DNA of 64,000 nucleotides from Massilia sp. WG5 (GCF_001412595.2 NZ_CP012640.2:5518001-5582000); one strand, 5' to 3'. Shown: positions 1 to 9,330, counted from the first letter of the stretch. A program made the numbers and translations. Notes: generated by a model not told the origin, from the letters alone.

Positions 1-678
1 GAACTATTCGAAGCGGACGGAACCCACATTGATCTTAGTCCTTGGGATGATGGCGAATTCAAGATTGACAAGCATCTAATTATTACAGCAGTCAATGCGC
101 TTCTAGGGAAGAATTCCATCTCACCGCACGCCGTATCCTCCGGGCTCAACAAAATCTTCAAGTTTGAAGACAACTGGAAGACTAGGTGGAAGCGCAGCAA
201 TGGCATGTATTTCTACAAACTTCCTTCCAAGAGGGAATGCATGGAACTGTTTTCTAAACATGTAGAAATTCCGATTGACAAGCTATTCACTGACTGCACA
301 GTAGCGGCACCGAAACCAAAGGCAGAGCAGCCCAACCAGGTGCATGCCCAGGTCAAGCTAGAAGCACCTCAGAAGCCGCTCCGTGCGCCTGTAGTCACAT
401 CTGTAAAGCCAACCACCGCAAAGACGCCTGAACCCGTTAAAGAGCCGATGTCTCACACTTCTTGGACTCTTGATGGCAAGGAATACCATCTCAAGTTCGC
501 TTACGACAAAGCATTGAAGGACAAAGGGATAGAACAGCCACAGCCGAGCTTCGGTGCAGGACCAAGAATGGATGAACTACTTGCTGTGTTGCGCAACGAG
601 AGTTCCACTGAGGACGAGCGAAGCCAGGCACAAGAGGAAATACTGTCCATTGCCTATGAAAAGCATTCGTTCGGCTGA
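1..678 (+). CDS. hypothetical protein, C-terminal part (5' end outside window)
   Basis: The frame is open from the first base to TGA at 676-678, so this is the last 225 residues of a longer protein that starts left of the window; the internal ATG at 205 is not a convincing start because coding continues upstream without a stop. The visible part has a mixed charged N-terminal segment ending in a basic aromatic stretch (KTRWKRSNGMYFYKL, about residues 60-73), then a Pro/Lys/Ala-rich linker (about 102-148) and an acidic tail. The basic segment followed by a linker would suit a nucleic-acid-binding protein, but no family is recognised. A terminator follows at 778-811. Confidence 0.6.
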   Translation, partial: ELFEADGTHIDLSPWDDGEFKIDKHLIITAVNALLGKNSISPHAVSSGLNKIFKFEDNWKTRWKRSNGMYFYKLPSKRECMELFSKHVEIPIDKLFTDCTVAAPKPKAEQPNQVHAQVKLEAPQKPLRAPVVTSVKPTTAKTPEPVKEPMSHTSWTLDGKEYHLKFAYDKALKDKGIEQPQPSFGAGPRMDELLAVLRNESSTEDERSQAQEEILSIAYEKHSFG

Positions 679-777
679 AGAGATTAGCTACTGTAGGGAG
701 AAGTGCCGGGACTAGTAGCATTGTCTAGCGTGGCCGGTCACCTACCTGATACCTTGTTACCTTGTCAATAGAAGAAG

Positions 778-811
778 TCGGTCTAAGGCAACACGCCGAG
801 ACCGATTTTTT
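778..811 (+). terminator. rho-independent terminator after the partial gene
   Basis: Inverted repeat TCGGTCT (778-784) and AGACCGA (799-805) is followed directly by six T (806-811). It separates the partial first gene from the defence-like operon. Confidence 0.75.
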
Positions 812-920
812 CGTCTTTTCGGCTGCTTGTGGTATGGCCGTTAACTAGTCTTCCTGTTACCATTAATCAACACAACGGTCTGTAAGACTCGGCAAATTAT
901 TGCATAACTGACAATAACAC

Positions 921-3572
921 ATGAACATCGCTCAGATTGAAGAAAATGTCCAGAACCTCCTGAAGACATCAAGCCAAGCAAATTTTATCTACGACCTGTT
1001 GGGTGCATACGGAAAACCCAAAGCGTCAATCAAGAGGCTTCAGACAACAGGGACAGGCAGCTACAACCTAGCCAAGAGCGAACACGAGGTTCTATGGAAG
1101 AAGAACCTCTACTTCAAGGCTGTCCCAGACGACAGTATTCATAGCATTATTGACAACATCAGAAAAGACCAAGCCATCGCGAAGCACGAGCCGCGCTTCT
1201 TGACGGTCACGAATTTCAGCACGCTTCTTGCCGTGGACACAAGAACGGGTGAGACTTTGGACATCCCCTTCGTGGACCTCGGAAAAAACTTTGACTTCTT
1301 CCTGCCGTGGGCCGGCCTAGAAAAGACACGGTACATTCCGGAGAACCCGGCGGATGTCAAAGCAGCCGAGAAGATGGCGAAGCTGTTTGATCTCCTCAAG
1401 CAGGACAACCCTGCTCAGGACGAGAAATCAGTTCACGCACTAAATGTCTTCCTCTCTCGACTTTTATTTTGTTTCTTCGCAGAAGATACTGAAATCTTCT
1501 CTAAAAGCCTTTTCACAAACAGCATTGGCTCGCATACCGCAGAGGATGGCAGTGATCTCAGCATCTATCTGGAAAAGCTCTTCGATGTCCTGAACACTAA
1601 GGATCGTACTAAGTACGCCCAATATCTTCAAGCTTTCCCATATGTGAACGGAGGACTGTTCGCAACGAGATATGCGATTCCGCGTTTCTCGCGCAAGTCA
1701 AGAGCCATGTTGATTGAATGCGGATCGGAGCTTAACTGGTCGCAAATAAATCCCGACATTTTCGGCTCAATGTTCCAAGCGGTTATCCATCCTGACCGCC
1801 GCGGAAACATGGGGCAGCACTACACCTCAGTCCCGAACATTATGAAGGTGATAGAGCCGCTTTTCCTTAACGACCTGTACGAAGAATTCCGCCGCAGCGA
1901 AGATAGCCCGAAAAAGCTTGATGCACTCCTACGCCGTATCGAAAAGATTAAAGTATTTGACCCAGCATGCGGCTCCGGCAATTTTCTGATTATTGCTTAC
2001 AAGGAACTGCGTAAGCTCGAAATGGAAATCTTCAATCGGTTGAAGATCATTTCTCCACAGATGGGGCTTGCCTTATCCGGCATTCAATTGTCCAACTTTC
2101 ATGGCATTGAATTGGATGATTTTGCTCACGAAGTTGCGATCCTTTCGCTATGGTTGGCTGAGCACCAGATGAATGTTGCTTTTAAATCGAAATTTGGTAG
2201 CGCAAACCCATCCCTTCCCTTGAAACAAGGAGGGAATGTCGTTTGCGCTAATGCGGCTTCAGTGGACTGGAGTTCTGTTTGTAAAAATAGCGGGGAAGAC
2301 GAGATTTATGTCTTAGGAAACCCTCCATATCTCGGCGCACGCCAACAAAGTAAGCAGCAAAAAATTGATATGGATCATACCCTGGGTGATATAAAAGGGT
2401 TCAGCGATCTTGATTACATTTCAATCTGGTTTGTGAAAGCTGCCAAATATATTAGAAAAACGAAGGCAGAGTATGCGTTCGTATCAACTAACTCGATAGC
2501 TCAGGGTGTGCAGGTATCTCTGCTGTGGCCTCAAATCTTTGCTTTAGGGCTTGAAATTTCATTTGCCCATCTATCCTTTAAGTGGACGAATAGCGCAAAA
2601 AACAACGCTGGAGTTACTTGCGTAATTATCGGCATTAGACAGGTATCCGCTAAGCCTAAATATCTTTTCAACGGAAGCCATCGCCTGGTGGCTAATAATA
2701 TTAACGGCTATTTGGCGAATGCCGATAACGTACTTGTCGAAAGCCGAAAGCGCGCACTTTCCGATCTGCCGCCCATAAATTACGGAAGCTTCGCCCTTGA
2801 TGATGGGAATTTTACGCTAACAGTCCAAGAGCGAGATGAAATTGTGAATGCGGCACCGGAGGCTAAACAGTATCTGAGACCATTCATCGGAGCAAAAGAA
2901 CTTCTTCAAGGAGCTGAGCGCTACTGTGTATGGCTCGCGGATTCGCCCGATAAAGCGATGAAGATCGCAGCTATCGCGGAACGGGTCGCAAAAGTTAGGA
3001 AGTGGAGAATTGAAAGCGAACGAGAGGCAACAAGAAAGCTTGCGCAGACGCCTCACCTCTTTGCCGAAATCCGCCAACCTTCAGCGTCCTATCTCGCGTT
3101 GCCGACAATTTCTTCAGAACGCAGAAATTACTTGCCCGTAGCATTCCTTGAAAAGGAAGTTATCGCATCGAACCAGATTTATGTCGTTCCGAACGCCCAA
3201 CCTTTTCATTTCGGACTGCTTTCTTCCAAAATGCATATCGTTTGGGTTAAAGCGGTATGTGGCCAGCTCGAAACGCGCGTTCGTTACTCGGCAGCTATTG
3301 GATATAACAGTTTCCCGGTCCCATCCATCAGCGATTTGAAAAAGCGTGAAATTGCCGCCTGCGCTTTAGAAGTGTTGGCTATTCGAGAAAATTACTCCGA
3401 AAAGTCACTTGCTGACTTATACGATCCCGACGACATGCCTGCCGATCTTGCTGAAGCACATCAAAAGCTAGATAGAACTGTTGACGATTGCTACAGCAAA
3501 GCTGCAATGCAGTCGGACGAAGATCGGCTCAACTGCCTTTTCAAGCTGTACGAAAAAATGACACGGAGCTAA
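921..3572 (+). CDS. MmeI/YeeA-like class I adenine DNA methyltransferase (defence operon gene 1)
   Basis: 883 residues. Shows the N6-adenine methyltransferase core: SAM motif I FDPACGSGNF at residues 346-355 and catalytic NPPY at 467-470, followed by a long target-recognition-like C-terminal half. The N-terminal block (FLTVTNFSTLLAVDTRTGE, then a long HALNVFLSRLLFCFFAEDT helix near 170-195) is arranged as in MmeI/YeeA type IIL enzymes. In those fusions a D-EXK nuclease precedes it; here the equivalent segment (about residues 45-75) shows no clear D...EXK, so the protein may only modify. It heads an operon with a helicase, a GIY-YIG protein and two more genes; the next ATG begins 2 bp after this stop. 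No TTTAAGCA-box promoter precedes it, unlike the transfer genes. Confidence 0.85.
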   Translation: MNIAQIEENVQNLLKTSSQANFIYDLLGAYGKPKASIKRLQTTGTGSYNLAKSEHEVLWKKNLYFKAVPDDSIHSIIDNIRKDQAIAKHEPRFLTVTNFSTLLAVDTRTGETLDIPFVDLGKNFDFFLPWAGLEKTRYIPENPADVKAAEKMAKLFDLLKQDNPAQDEKSVHALNVFLSRLLFCFFAEDTEIFSKSLFTNSIGSHTAEDGSDLSIYLEKLFDVLNTKDRTKYAQYLQAFPYVNGGLFATRYAIPRFSRKSRAMLIECGSELNWSQINPDIFGSMFQAVIHPDRRGNMGQHYTSVPNIMKVIEPLFLNDLYEEFRRSEDSPKKLDALLRRIEKIKVFDPACGSGNFLIIAYKELRKLEMEIFNRLKIISPQMGLALSGIQLSNFHGIELDDFAHEVAILSLWLAEHQMNVAFKSKFGSANPSLPLKQGGNVVCANAASVDWSSVCKNSGEDEIYVLGNPPYLGARQQSKQQKIDMDHTLGDIKGFSDLDYISIWFVKAAKYIRKTKAEYAFVSTNSIAQGVQVSLLWPQIFALGLEISFAHLSFKWTNSAKNNAGVTCVIIGIRQVSAKPKYLFNGSHRLVANNINGYLANADNVLVESRKRALSDLPPINYGSFALDDGNFTLTVQERDEIVNAAPEAKQYLRPFIGAKELLQGAERYCVWLADSPDKAMKIAAIAERVAKVRKWRIESEREATRKLAQTPHLFAEIRQPSASYLALPTISSERRNYLPVAFLEKEVIASNQIYVVPNAQPFHFGLLSSKMHIVWVKAVCGQLETRVRYSAAIGYNSFPVPSISDLKKREIAACALEVLAIRENYSEKSLADLYDPDDMPADLAEAHQKLDRTVDDCYSKAAMQSDEDRLNCLFKLYEKMTRS

Positions 3573-3573
3573 G

Positions 3574-5493
3574 ATGCCAAATATCGTCGATGTCACATAT
3601 GCTCAAACTGGTGAGAGCACCAAGACTAATAACATGGGCATGCGACACATGCAGCAGCGTGCCTATGAAGCTAGAAACAGCCAATACATTCTGCTGAAAG
3701 CACCCCCAGCTTCTGGTAAGTCTAGAGCGCTTATGTACCTTGCGTTGGCAAAGCTCAATGAGCAAGGAATACGCAAGGCAATCGTCGCGGTTCCGGAGCG
3801 CTCTATTGGTGCATCTTTTGATAGCACCAAATTGTCCGAAAGCGGATTCTTTGCTGATTGGACAGTGAAGCCAGAAAACAACCTTTGCACCCCCGGAGGT
3901 GAGAACGGAAAGGTTAAGGCATTCGTTAGGTTTATGCAGAGCAATGATCGGATATTGGTATGCACTCATGCGACTCTTCGTTTCGCATTTGAGGCTTTGG
4001 AAGAATCTGATTTTAACGATACCCTGCTTGCGATAGATGAGTTTCATCATGTATCGGCAGATGCGGACAACAAGCTAGGCATCCTGCTTGAAAGCGTGAT
4101 GAACAAGTCAAATGTGCATATCGTTGCAATGACCGGTTCCTACTTCCGCGGCGATAGCGTTCCTGTTCTTCTGCCCGAAGACGAAGAGAAGTTCACGAAA
4201 GTTACATACAACTACTATGAGCAGTTAAACGGTTACACTTTTCTAAAGTCGCTTGGCATCGGATATCACTTCTATCAAGGAAAGTACACCTCTGCCGTTG
4301 GGGAAGTGTTAGACACGGATAAGAAAACCATACTTCATATCCCAAGTGTGCAGTCCGGTGAGTCGACCAAGAAGAAGCACGAGGAAGTAGATACCATCCT
4401 GGACACCATCGGGGTAGTCGTCAAGCAGGACCACGAAACCGGCGTAATTTCCGTGAAGCGTCACGGTGACGGAAAGATTATCAAGGTTGCTGATTTAGTT
4501 CACGACGAACAGAAAGATCGTGACCGTATAGTTTCATACCTAAGAAATATTAAGGCGCCAGAAGACATAGACTTGATTATCGCGCTCGGCATGGCGAAAG
4601 AAGGATTTGACTGGCCGTATTGTGAACATGCTCTAACGGTCGGTTATCGTGGCTCACTTACTGAGATTATCCAAATTATCGGACGCTGCACGCGCGACAG
4701 CAGTAACAAAACCCATGCACAGTTCACCAATTTGATCGCTCAGCCAGACGCGGCAGACGATTTGGTTAAAGTTTCGGTGAACAACATGTTGAAGGCGATT
4801 ACCTGTTCGTTGCTCATGGAGCAGGTATTGGCCCCTAACTTTAAATTCAAGACTAAGCAAACCGACGACGACACCAACGGTCCGGGTGAAATCAAGATTA
4901 AGGGCTTTAAAGAACCGAGCACCGCCCGCGTTAAGGAGATTATTGAATCCGACTTAAACGATCTGAAGGCTATCATTCTTCAAGACGATCAAATCATCAA
5001 GGCTCTTCCTGGCAATGTGGACCCAGAAGTGCTCAATAAGGTGATGATCCCTAAGATCATCAAGATTAAGTATCCTGATCTGAGCGACGCAGAAATTGAA
5101 GAAGTTCGCCAGCATGTCGTGGTTGATTCTGTTATCAAGAATGGAGAGATCAAGGAAGAAGGCGATAAACGATTTATCCGTATGGCTGGTAAGTTCGTTA
5201 ACATTGACGACCTGCACATTGACCTGATTGATTCAATTAATCCGTTCCAAGCCGCATTTGAGATTTTATCCAAATCAGTAACTTCACAAGTCCTAAAGCT
5301 GATTCAAGAGACTATAGAAGCTACTCGGATTGTCATGACCGAAGAAGAAGCCATTCTTCTTTGGCCGAAGGTTAAGGTTTTCGTCAAAACCTATGGTCGT
5401 GAGCCAAACCTGAATGCGGTTGACCCATTGGAACGGCGCCTTGCCGATGCCGTGGTTTACATCAAGAATCAGCGTAGGCAGCAAGGGGTCTAA
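3574..5493 (+). CDS. SF2 DEAD/DEAH-like helicase (defence operon gene 2)
   Basis: 639 residues with superfamily 2 motifs in order: Walker A APPASGKS at residues 43-50, Walker B variant DEFH at 155-158, motif III-like MTGS shortly after, and motif VI QIIGRCTR at 367-374 (arginine finger R374). It probably translocates on or remodels DNA for the neighbouring methyltransferase and nuclease. Start ATG lies one base after the preceding TAA, so translation is coupled. The C-terminal 260 residues after the helicase core have no recognised domain and are rich in short charged helices; they may mediate contacts with the partner proteins. Confidence 0.85.
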   Translation: MPNIVDVTYAQTGESTKTNNMGMRHMQQRAYEARNSQYILLKAPPASGKSRALMYLALAKLNEQGIRKAIVAVPERSIGASFDSTKLSESGFFADWTVKPENNLCTPGGENGKVKAFVRFMQSNDRILVCTHATLRFAFEALEESDFNDTLLAIDEFHHVSADADNKLGILLESVMNKSNVHIVAMTGSYFRGDSVPVLLPEDEEKFTKVTYNYYEQLNGYTFLKSLGIGYHFYQGKYTSAVGEVLDTDKKTILHIPSVQSGESTKKKHEEVDTILDTIGVVVKQDHETGVISVKRHGDGKIIKVADLVHDEQKDRDRIVSYLRNIKAPEDIDLIIALGMAKEGFDWPYCEHALTVGYRGSLTEIIQIIGRCTRDSSNKTHAQFTNLIAQPDAADDLVKVSVNNMLKAITCSLLMEQVLAPNFKFKTKQTDDDTNGPGEIKIKGFKEPSTARVKEIIESDLNDLKAIILQDDQIIKALPGNVDPEVLNKVMIPKIIKIKYPDLSDAEIEEVRQHVVVDSVIKNGEIKEEGDKRFIRMAGKFVNIDDLHIDLIDSINPFQAAFEILSKSVTSQVLKLIQETIEATRIVMTEEEAILLWPKVKVFVKTYGREPNLNAVDPLERRLADAVVYIKNQRRQQGV

Positions 5494-5494
5494 G

Positions 5495-6760
5495 GTGGAC
5501 AAGGACAAGCTGCTCAAGCTCTTAGAAGATGACGACCTTGGGATACTTTCTGTGAAAGCAAAGGGCTCGGCAGCTCTGAGTGCTGACGACCGCCTCGTGT
5601 CTTCGTTTAAGGAAGTCACCGACTTTGTTAAACAGCACGGTCGAAATCCCGAAGCGAACAAGAGCAACATGTTAGAATTCAGGTTGCATAGCCGCTTGGC
5701 AGGCTTACGCAACAATCGAGCAAAGGCCGAATTACTGCAACCCTATGATGAGTTCGGCTTACTTCCGCTGACAAACATCTCGCAGGACGCGAGTGCACCG
5801 GCTCCTTGCCCCGAAGAAGCTACAAGTGCTGATGATCAAGCTCAGCGCTATGGCGAGTCTGAAGTGGCACAGGATAAAGTCTATCAGTCCCTTAAGGACA
5901 TCTTCGCGGACGACGATCTAGGCATCCTAGATGACGGGCCTGAAAGCATCTTTAGGCTTAAGAATGTTCCGACCAACATAGAGATGCCTGAGAAGATCGC
6001 TCAGCGCAAGCCGTGCAAAGATTTCGCCAATTTTGAGCATCTTTTTAAGCAATGCCATGCTGAGCTAGCCGAAGGCATACGAGAGGTCAGATCCTTTACA
6101 GGGGAACAGCAGATCAAGGAGGGGCACTTTTTCGTCCTCCACGGCGTCATGGTCTATGTGGCTGAGGTAGGGGAGAAGGAAACCAAGAACGGGAAGGTCA
6201 ACGCTCGGCTTCGTTGCATTTTTGAAAATGAGACGGAATCCAATATGTTGCTTCGGTCCCTAGCAACTGAGCTATACAAGGATGAGACCGGACGCCGTAT
6301 CTTGGATCACCATGACAAGGCGCTTGAGGACCTGGAACTGATCAAGGAAGACGACAAGCAGACCGGCTACATCTACATCCTTCGGTCTCTCAGCAAGCAA
6401 CCAGAGATTGCGTCCATTGCCAATCTATACAAAATCGGGTATTCCACGACTCCGGTTGAGGAACGGGTGAAAAACGCTGCGAAAGAGCCGACTTACCTGA
6501 TGGCTCCTGTGAAGATCGTTACCGCATTTCAGTGTTACAACCTCAACCCGCAGAAGCTGGAGCATCTTCTCCATACTTTCTTCGGCACCGCGTGCTTGGC
6601 TGTGGAAGTAGTTGACACCGAAGGGAAGAAATCAATGCCGCGGGAGTGGTTCATCGCACCGCTGCATGTGATTGAAACTACCGTTGAATTGCTGATCAAT
6701 GGCGAAATTGTCCATTACAAATATGACCAGCAAACGCGAACGATCACGCCAAGAAAATAG
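5495..6760 (+). CDS. GIY-YIG (T5orf172/MUG113-type) nuclease (defence operon gene 3)
   Basis: 421 residues from GTG 5495, which has AAGGGG at 5483-5488 six bases upstream and avoids an 80-bp overlap with the helicase needed by the ATG at 5414. The C-terminal domain is a GIY-YIG nuclease: GYIYIL at 291-296, KIGYS, the catalytic-type arginine R324 in EERVKNA and the metal-binding-type glutamate E356 in LEHLLH, then EWF. The N-terminal half is a linker with the acidic motif DDDLGIL near its start and again as ADDDLGIL about 130 residues later. It is the best candidate for the cutting subunit of the operon, since the methyltransferase lacks an evident nuclease. Confidence 0.8.
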   Translation: MDKDKLLKLLEDDDLGILSVKAKGSAALSADDRLVSSFKEVTDFVKQHGRNPEANKSNMLEFRLHSRLAGLRNNRAKAELLQPYDEFGLLPLTNISQDASAPAPCPEEATSADDQAQRYGESEVAQDKVYQSLKDIFADDDLGILDDGPESIFRLKNVPTNIEMPEKIAQRKPCKDFANFEHLFKQCHAELAEGIREVRSFTGEQQIKEGHFFVLHGVMVYVAEVGEKETKNGKVNARLRCIFENETESNMLLRSLATELYKDETGRRILDHHDKALEDLELIKEDDKQTGYIYILRSLSKQPEIASIANLYKIGYSTTPVEERVKNAAKEPTYLMAPVKIVTAFQCYNLNPQKLEHLLHTFFGTACLAVEVVDTEGKKSMPREWFIAPLHVIETTVELLINGEIVHYKYDQQTRTITPRK

Positions 6761-6766
6761 TTAAGC

Positions 6767-7399
6767 ATGCGGAAACCTAGATCAGTTGACACCTTGGAGA
6801 CGCTTGGGCGGGTAAGGTTGTCCAAGTCCTTCTATATGCGAGAGTTCCTGTATAGCGAAATAGCGAACTTTTATGGCGTCCAAAACATACCTGATGATCC
6901 TGACTTAGCGATTGAAGTAGGCAGAAGGCTATGTGAAGAGCTTTTGGAGCCGCTGAACGCAACATTCGGCAGAGTAGCGATCCGTTCCTCTTTCCGATCC
7001 TGCTCGGTGAATGAGCTCGGCATCGGTAAGCACAACTGCGCAAAGAACGAGAGCAACTATGCAGGCCATATTTGGGACCGCAGGGATGCCGAAGGGCTGG
7101 CCGGCGCAACCGCGTGCATCGCTATTCCTTGGTTCACGGATAAATATGAGGACGGCGCCGACTGGCGCTCTCTCGCATATTGGATACACGACCACCTTCC
7201 GTATAGCGACATGGAATTCTTTGATGGTAGCGGAATGTGCACCTTCAATCTCTCTTGGCATGAGAAGCCAAAGAAGAATGTGACCAGCTGGATGAGCCCT
7301 CGTGTGCTCCTAAAAAACGCACATAACGAAAGAGGGTTCGCGGACTGGTATCAAGATTTTCCACCACTGAAGACATCTTTCAAGAGAATCTCTGACTGA
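6767..7399 (+). CDS. peptidase M15-like protein of unknown activity (defence operon gene 4)
   Basis: 210 residues, ATG six bases after the previous stop. The first 80 residues (SKSFYMREFLYSEIA, then LCEELLEPLNATFGRVAIRSSFRS) follow the N-terminal pattern of phage-type M15 D-Ala-D-Ala peptidases. The metal-site region is altered: where the family has HxxGxAxD this protein reads GLAGATACI, with neither the His nor the Asp in place, while a later SWHE resembles the distal WH motif. The fold assignment is an inference from pattern, and catalytic activity as a peptidase is doubtful. Its last base overlaps the next ATG (TGATG), so it belongs to the same operon. Confidence 0.5.
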   Translation: MRKPRSVDTLETLGRVRLSKSFYMREFLYSEIANFYGVQNIPDDPDLAIEVGRRLCEELLEPLNATFGRVAIRSSFRSCSVNELGIGKHNCAKNESNYAGHIWDRRDAEGLAGATACIAIPWFTDKYEDGADWRSLAYWIHDHLPYSDMEFFDGSGMCTFNLSWHEKPKKNVTSWMSPRVLLKNAHNERGFADWYQDFPPLKTSFKRISD

Positions 7400-8253
7400 T
7401 GAAGCTGGCTCCGTTCACCATCAAGCACCTGGCCAAGATGATCGCGGGCGACACAGAAGGTTGGCCGTACCGAAGTGGGCCCGACCTTGTGAAGCTCTTC
7501 AATGAGTATGGCTTCCGCGATGTATATGAGCAAGGCTTCCCTACCCGATACATCTTCGTTGAAGAAAAGTTGAGGGCTCTGAACGGAAAGGATGTCCTCA
7601 GGGAGCTCATCAAGGATCTGCTAGACTCGCGTAACTGGATGAACACGCAGAAGGAGTTGAAGCCCGTAGAGGAATGCGCAGCCCAGGTGAGTGACCTTCT
7701 GAAGTATGACAACTATGAGGTCATCCGTGACAGGATGTTCTTCAAGGTCAGAAGCCTCAGCGGTTCGCTGATCAGTGTGGAGGTTCCTTTCAAGAAGCCT
7801 TCCGACATCACCGAGATCGCCATTGAGGAGCAGATCAACAAATGCCGGGACAAGATCGCATCCGAGGACTATGACGGTGCGATTACCAACGCACGCTCCC
7901 TTGTGGAGACACTGTTGATATCCATTGAAAGGGAGCTTGACAGCAATGCTCCTGACCCGGATGGCGATTTGGTGAGGTCTTACAACCGTGTGCGCATCCT
8001 GCTGAACCTTGATCCGAGCCGCAAAGATGTCTCTGATGCGCTGAAGCAGGTATTGTCCGGTCTGTCGTCCGTCGTGCATGGACTAGCTACTATGCGCAAC
8101 AAGATGTCGGACGCTCACGCCACATCCTACAGGCCAGCTAAACATCACGCCAAGCTTGCAGTGAACGCCGCTAAAACAGTCGCAGACTTTCTCTTTGAAA
8201 CGATGGCATACCAAAAGACTAAGGGACTTTTACCTTCCAAAAATAGAAGTTGA
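7399..8253 (+). CDS. Abi_C-domain abortive-infection family protein (defence operon gene 5)
   Basis: 284 residues, ATG overlapping the preceding stop as TGATG, indicating translational coupling. The C-terminal half carries the Abi_C pattern: a helix with ARSLVETLL around residue 165, then RNKMSDAHA near 235 followed by KHHAKLAVNAAKTVADFLFET. The N-terminal half, with conserved-looking FNEYGFRDVYEQGFPTR, is not assigned. Proteins with this domain are found in abortive phage-infection systems; here it would be the effector or sensor arm of the methyltransferase-helicase-nuclease operon. The gene abuts the convergent ardC gene with only 3 bp between stops. Confidence 0.8.
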   Translation: MKLAPFTIKHLAKMIAGDTEGWPYRSGPDLVKLFNEYGFRDVYEQGFPTRYIFVEEKLRALNGKDVLRELIKDLLDSRNWMNTQKELKPVEECAAQVSDLLKYDNYEVIRDRMFFKVRSLSGSLISVEVPFKKPSDITEIAIEEQINKCRDKIASEDYDGAITNARSLVETLLISIERELDSNAPDPDGDLVRSYNRVRILLNLDPSRKDVSDALKQVLSGLSSVVHGLATMRNKMSDAHATSYRPAKHHAKLAVNAAKTVADFLFETMAYQKTKGLLPSKNRS

Positions 8254-8256
8254 AGC

Positions 8257-9300
8257 CTAAGCCCTTATAGCGGAGCTTTTTTTCTTCTGTTCGGTTCTAG
8301 ATAGTTCTAGTTGAACTTTCTCAGATCGTTCTTGCTTCAACTTCAACTCTTCTTTGTAAGCGTTCAGATGTTCCATCTGATAATCAACGGCCTTGCCGGC
8401 CTGAGTAGCAGCCTTTGAAATGAATGTCTTATCGTTCTTTAAGACTTGCAGCCACGACTTGAGATAGGCGGCAATGTTCTCATGCATCGCTGGATTATGC
8501 TGGACGCCCAATTCAACAGCCATGAAACTTGAAGTCAACTCCGCAACAAGTTCTTCCTTAGCATAGCTTTCCGAGCCGAAGCCACCATCCATTTTTCTAC
8601 CCAATGCCGGCCCTGTGCTATGTCCTAGTTCATGACCTAGAACGGCGGCATACATCTCACTGCTTTTGAAGTGATGGCGATGGGGCATGTTGACCAGGTG
8701 CTTACCAGGTGCATAGTAGGGCATCATTTGGTCAGTGTGTTCCACCGTCAAACCTGTTCTGTCCTGAAGCGCCTCAGAAAGCAACTCCACCTCTTCAATC
8801 GGCGCAATCTGTCTTGTAGGCGTCACATAGGGTTCTATACCTTCAATCTGTGAGCAGTTAAAGATCGGATAGTATCTGAAGCTTATCTTCTCTTTGCCAT
8901 TTTCATCACGAACCGGAATAGCTACACCATTCGCATCCTTCTTGATATTCCCTTCCTCATCTTTTTCGTAGGCCGGAATAACTTTTTGGATGTAACTCGC
9001 CTTACTTCCCTTCGTTAGCTTTAAAGGCGTTTTCGTTTGCTTAGACAGCGTTTGCATTTGGTTAAAGGTAATCCATCTAGGATCGGCAAATTCCTCAGTC
9101 ATGAGAATGGCTACATTGGAGCCACGATACCTCTCACCCGTAAAAGAGTTTCTAGGCCATTCGGGACTGAAGACAAACGGCTTATCCCACTTCAAACCCT
9201 TTTCTTCGCTTGCTAACGCTTCTTCAATACGAGCAATGAACTTGTCAGTAAGTTCTTGCTGATAGTCGCGCTCAGGCTTCTTTCCATTATTATTCGCCAT
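8257..9300 (-). CDS. ardC: ArdC-like antirestriction zincin metallopeptidase
   Basis: 347 residues. N-terminal domain (about 1-140, with PRNSFTGERYRGSN and WITFNQMQTLSKQ) is the ssDNA-binding ArdC/TraC-primase-like domain; the C-terminal domain has the zincin signature AAVLGHELGHSTG (HELGH) and a following EELVAEL helix supplying the third ligand. Family members bind ssDNA and protect incoming conjugative DNA from host restriction. RBS AAGAGGAAC precedes the ATG, and a promoter lies at 9331-9358. Transcribed toward the defence operon, end to end. Confidence 0.92.
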   Translation of the reverse strand: MANNNGKKPERDYQQELTDKFIARIEEALASEEKGLKWDKPFVFSPEWPRNSFTGERYRGSNVAILMTEEFADPRWITFNQMQTLSKQTKTPLKLTKGSKASYIQKVIPAYEKDEEGNIKKDANGVAIPVRDENGKEKISFRYYPIFNCSQIEGIEPYVTPTRQIAPIEEVELLSEALQDRTGLTVEHTDQMMPYYAPGKHLVNMPHRHHFKSSEMYAAVLGHELGHSTGPALGRKMDGGFGSESYAKEELVAELTSSFMAVELGVQHNPAMHENIAAYLKSWLQVLKNDKTFISKAATQAGKAVDYQMEHLNAYKEELKLKQERSEKVQLELSRTEQKKKSSAIRA

Positions 9301-9330
9301 AGTGTTCCTCTTCTTATTGTTGTTCTATCT

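Noticed and set aside
5414..5494. upstream ATG start for the GIY-YIG gene
   Set aside because: Would overlap the helicase by 80 bp without an RBS; GTG 5495 has AAGGGG at proper distance.
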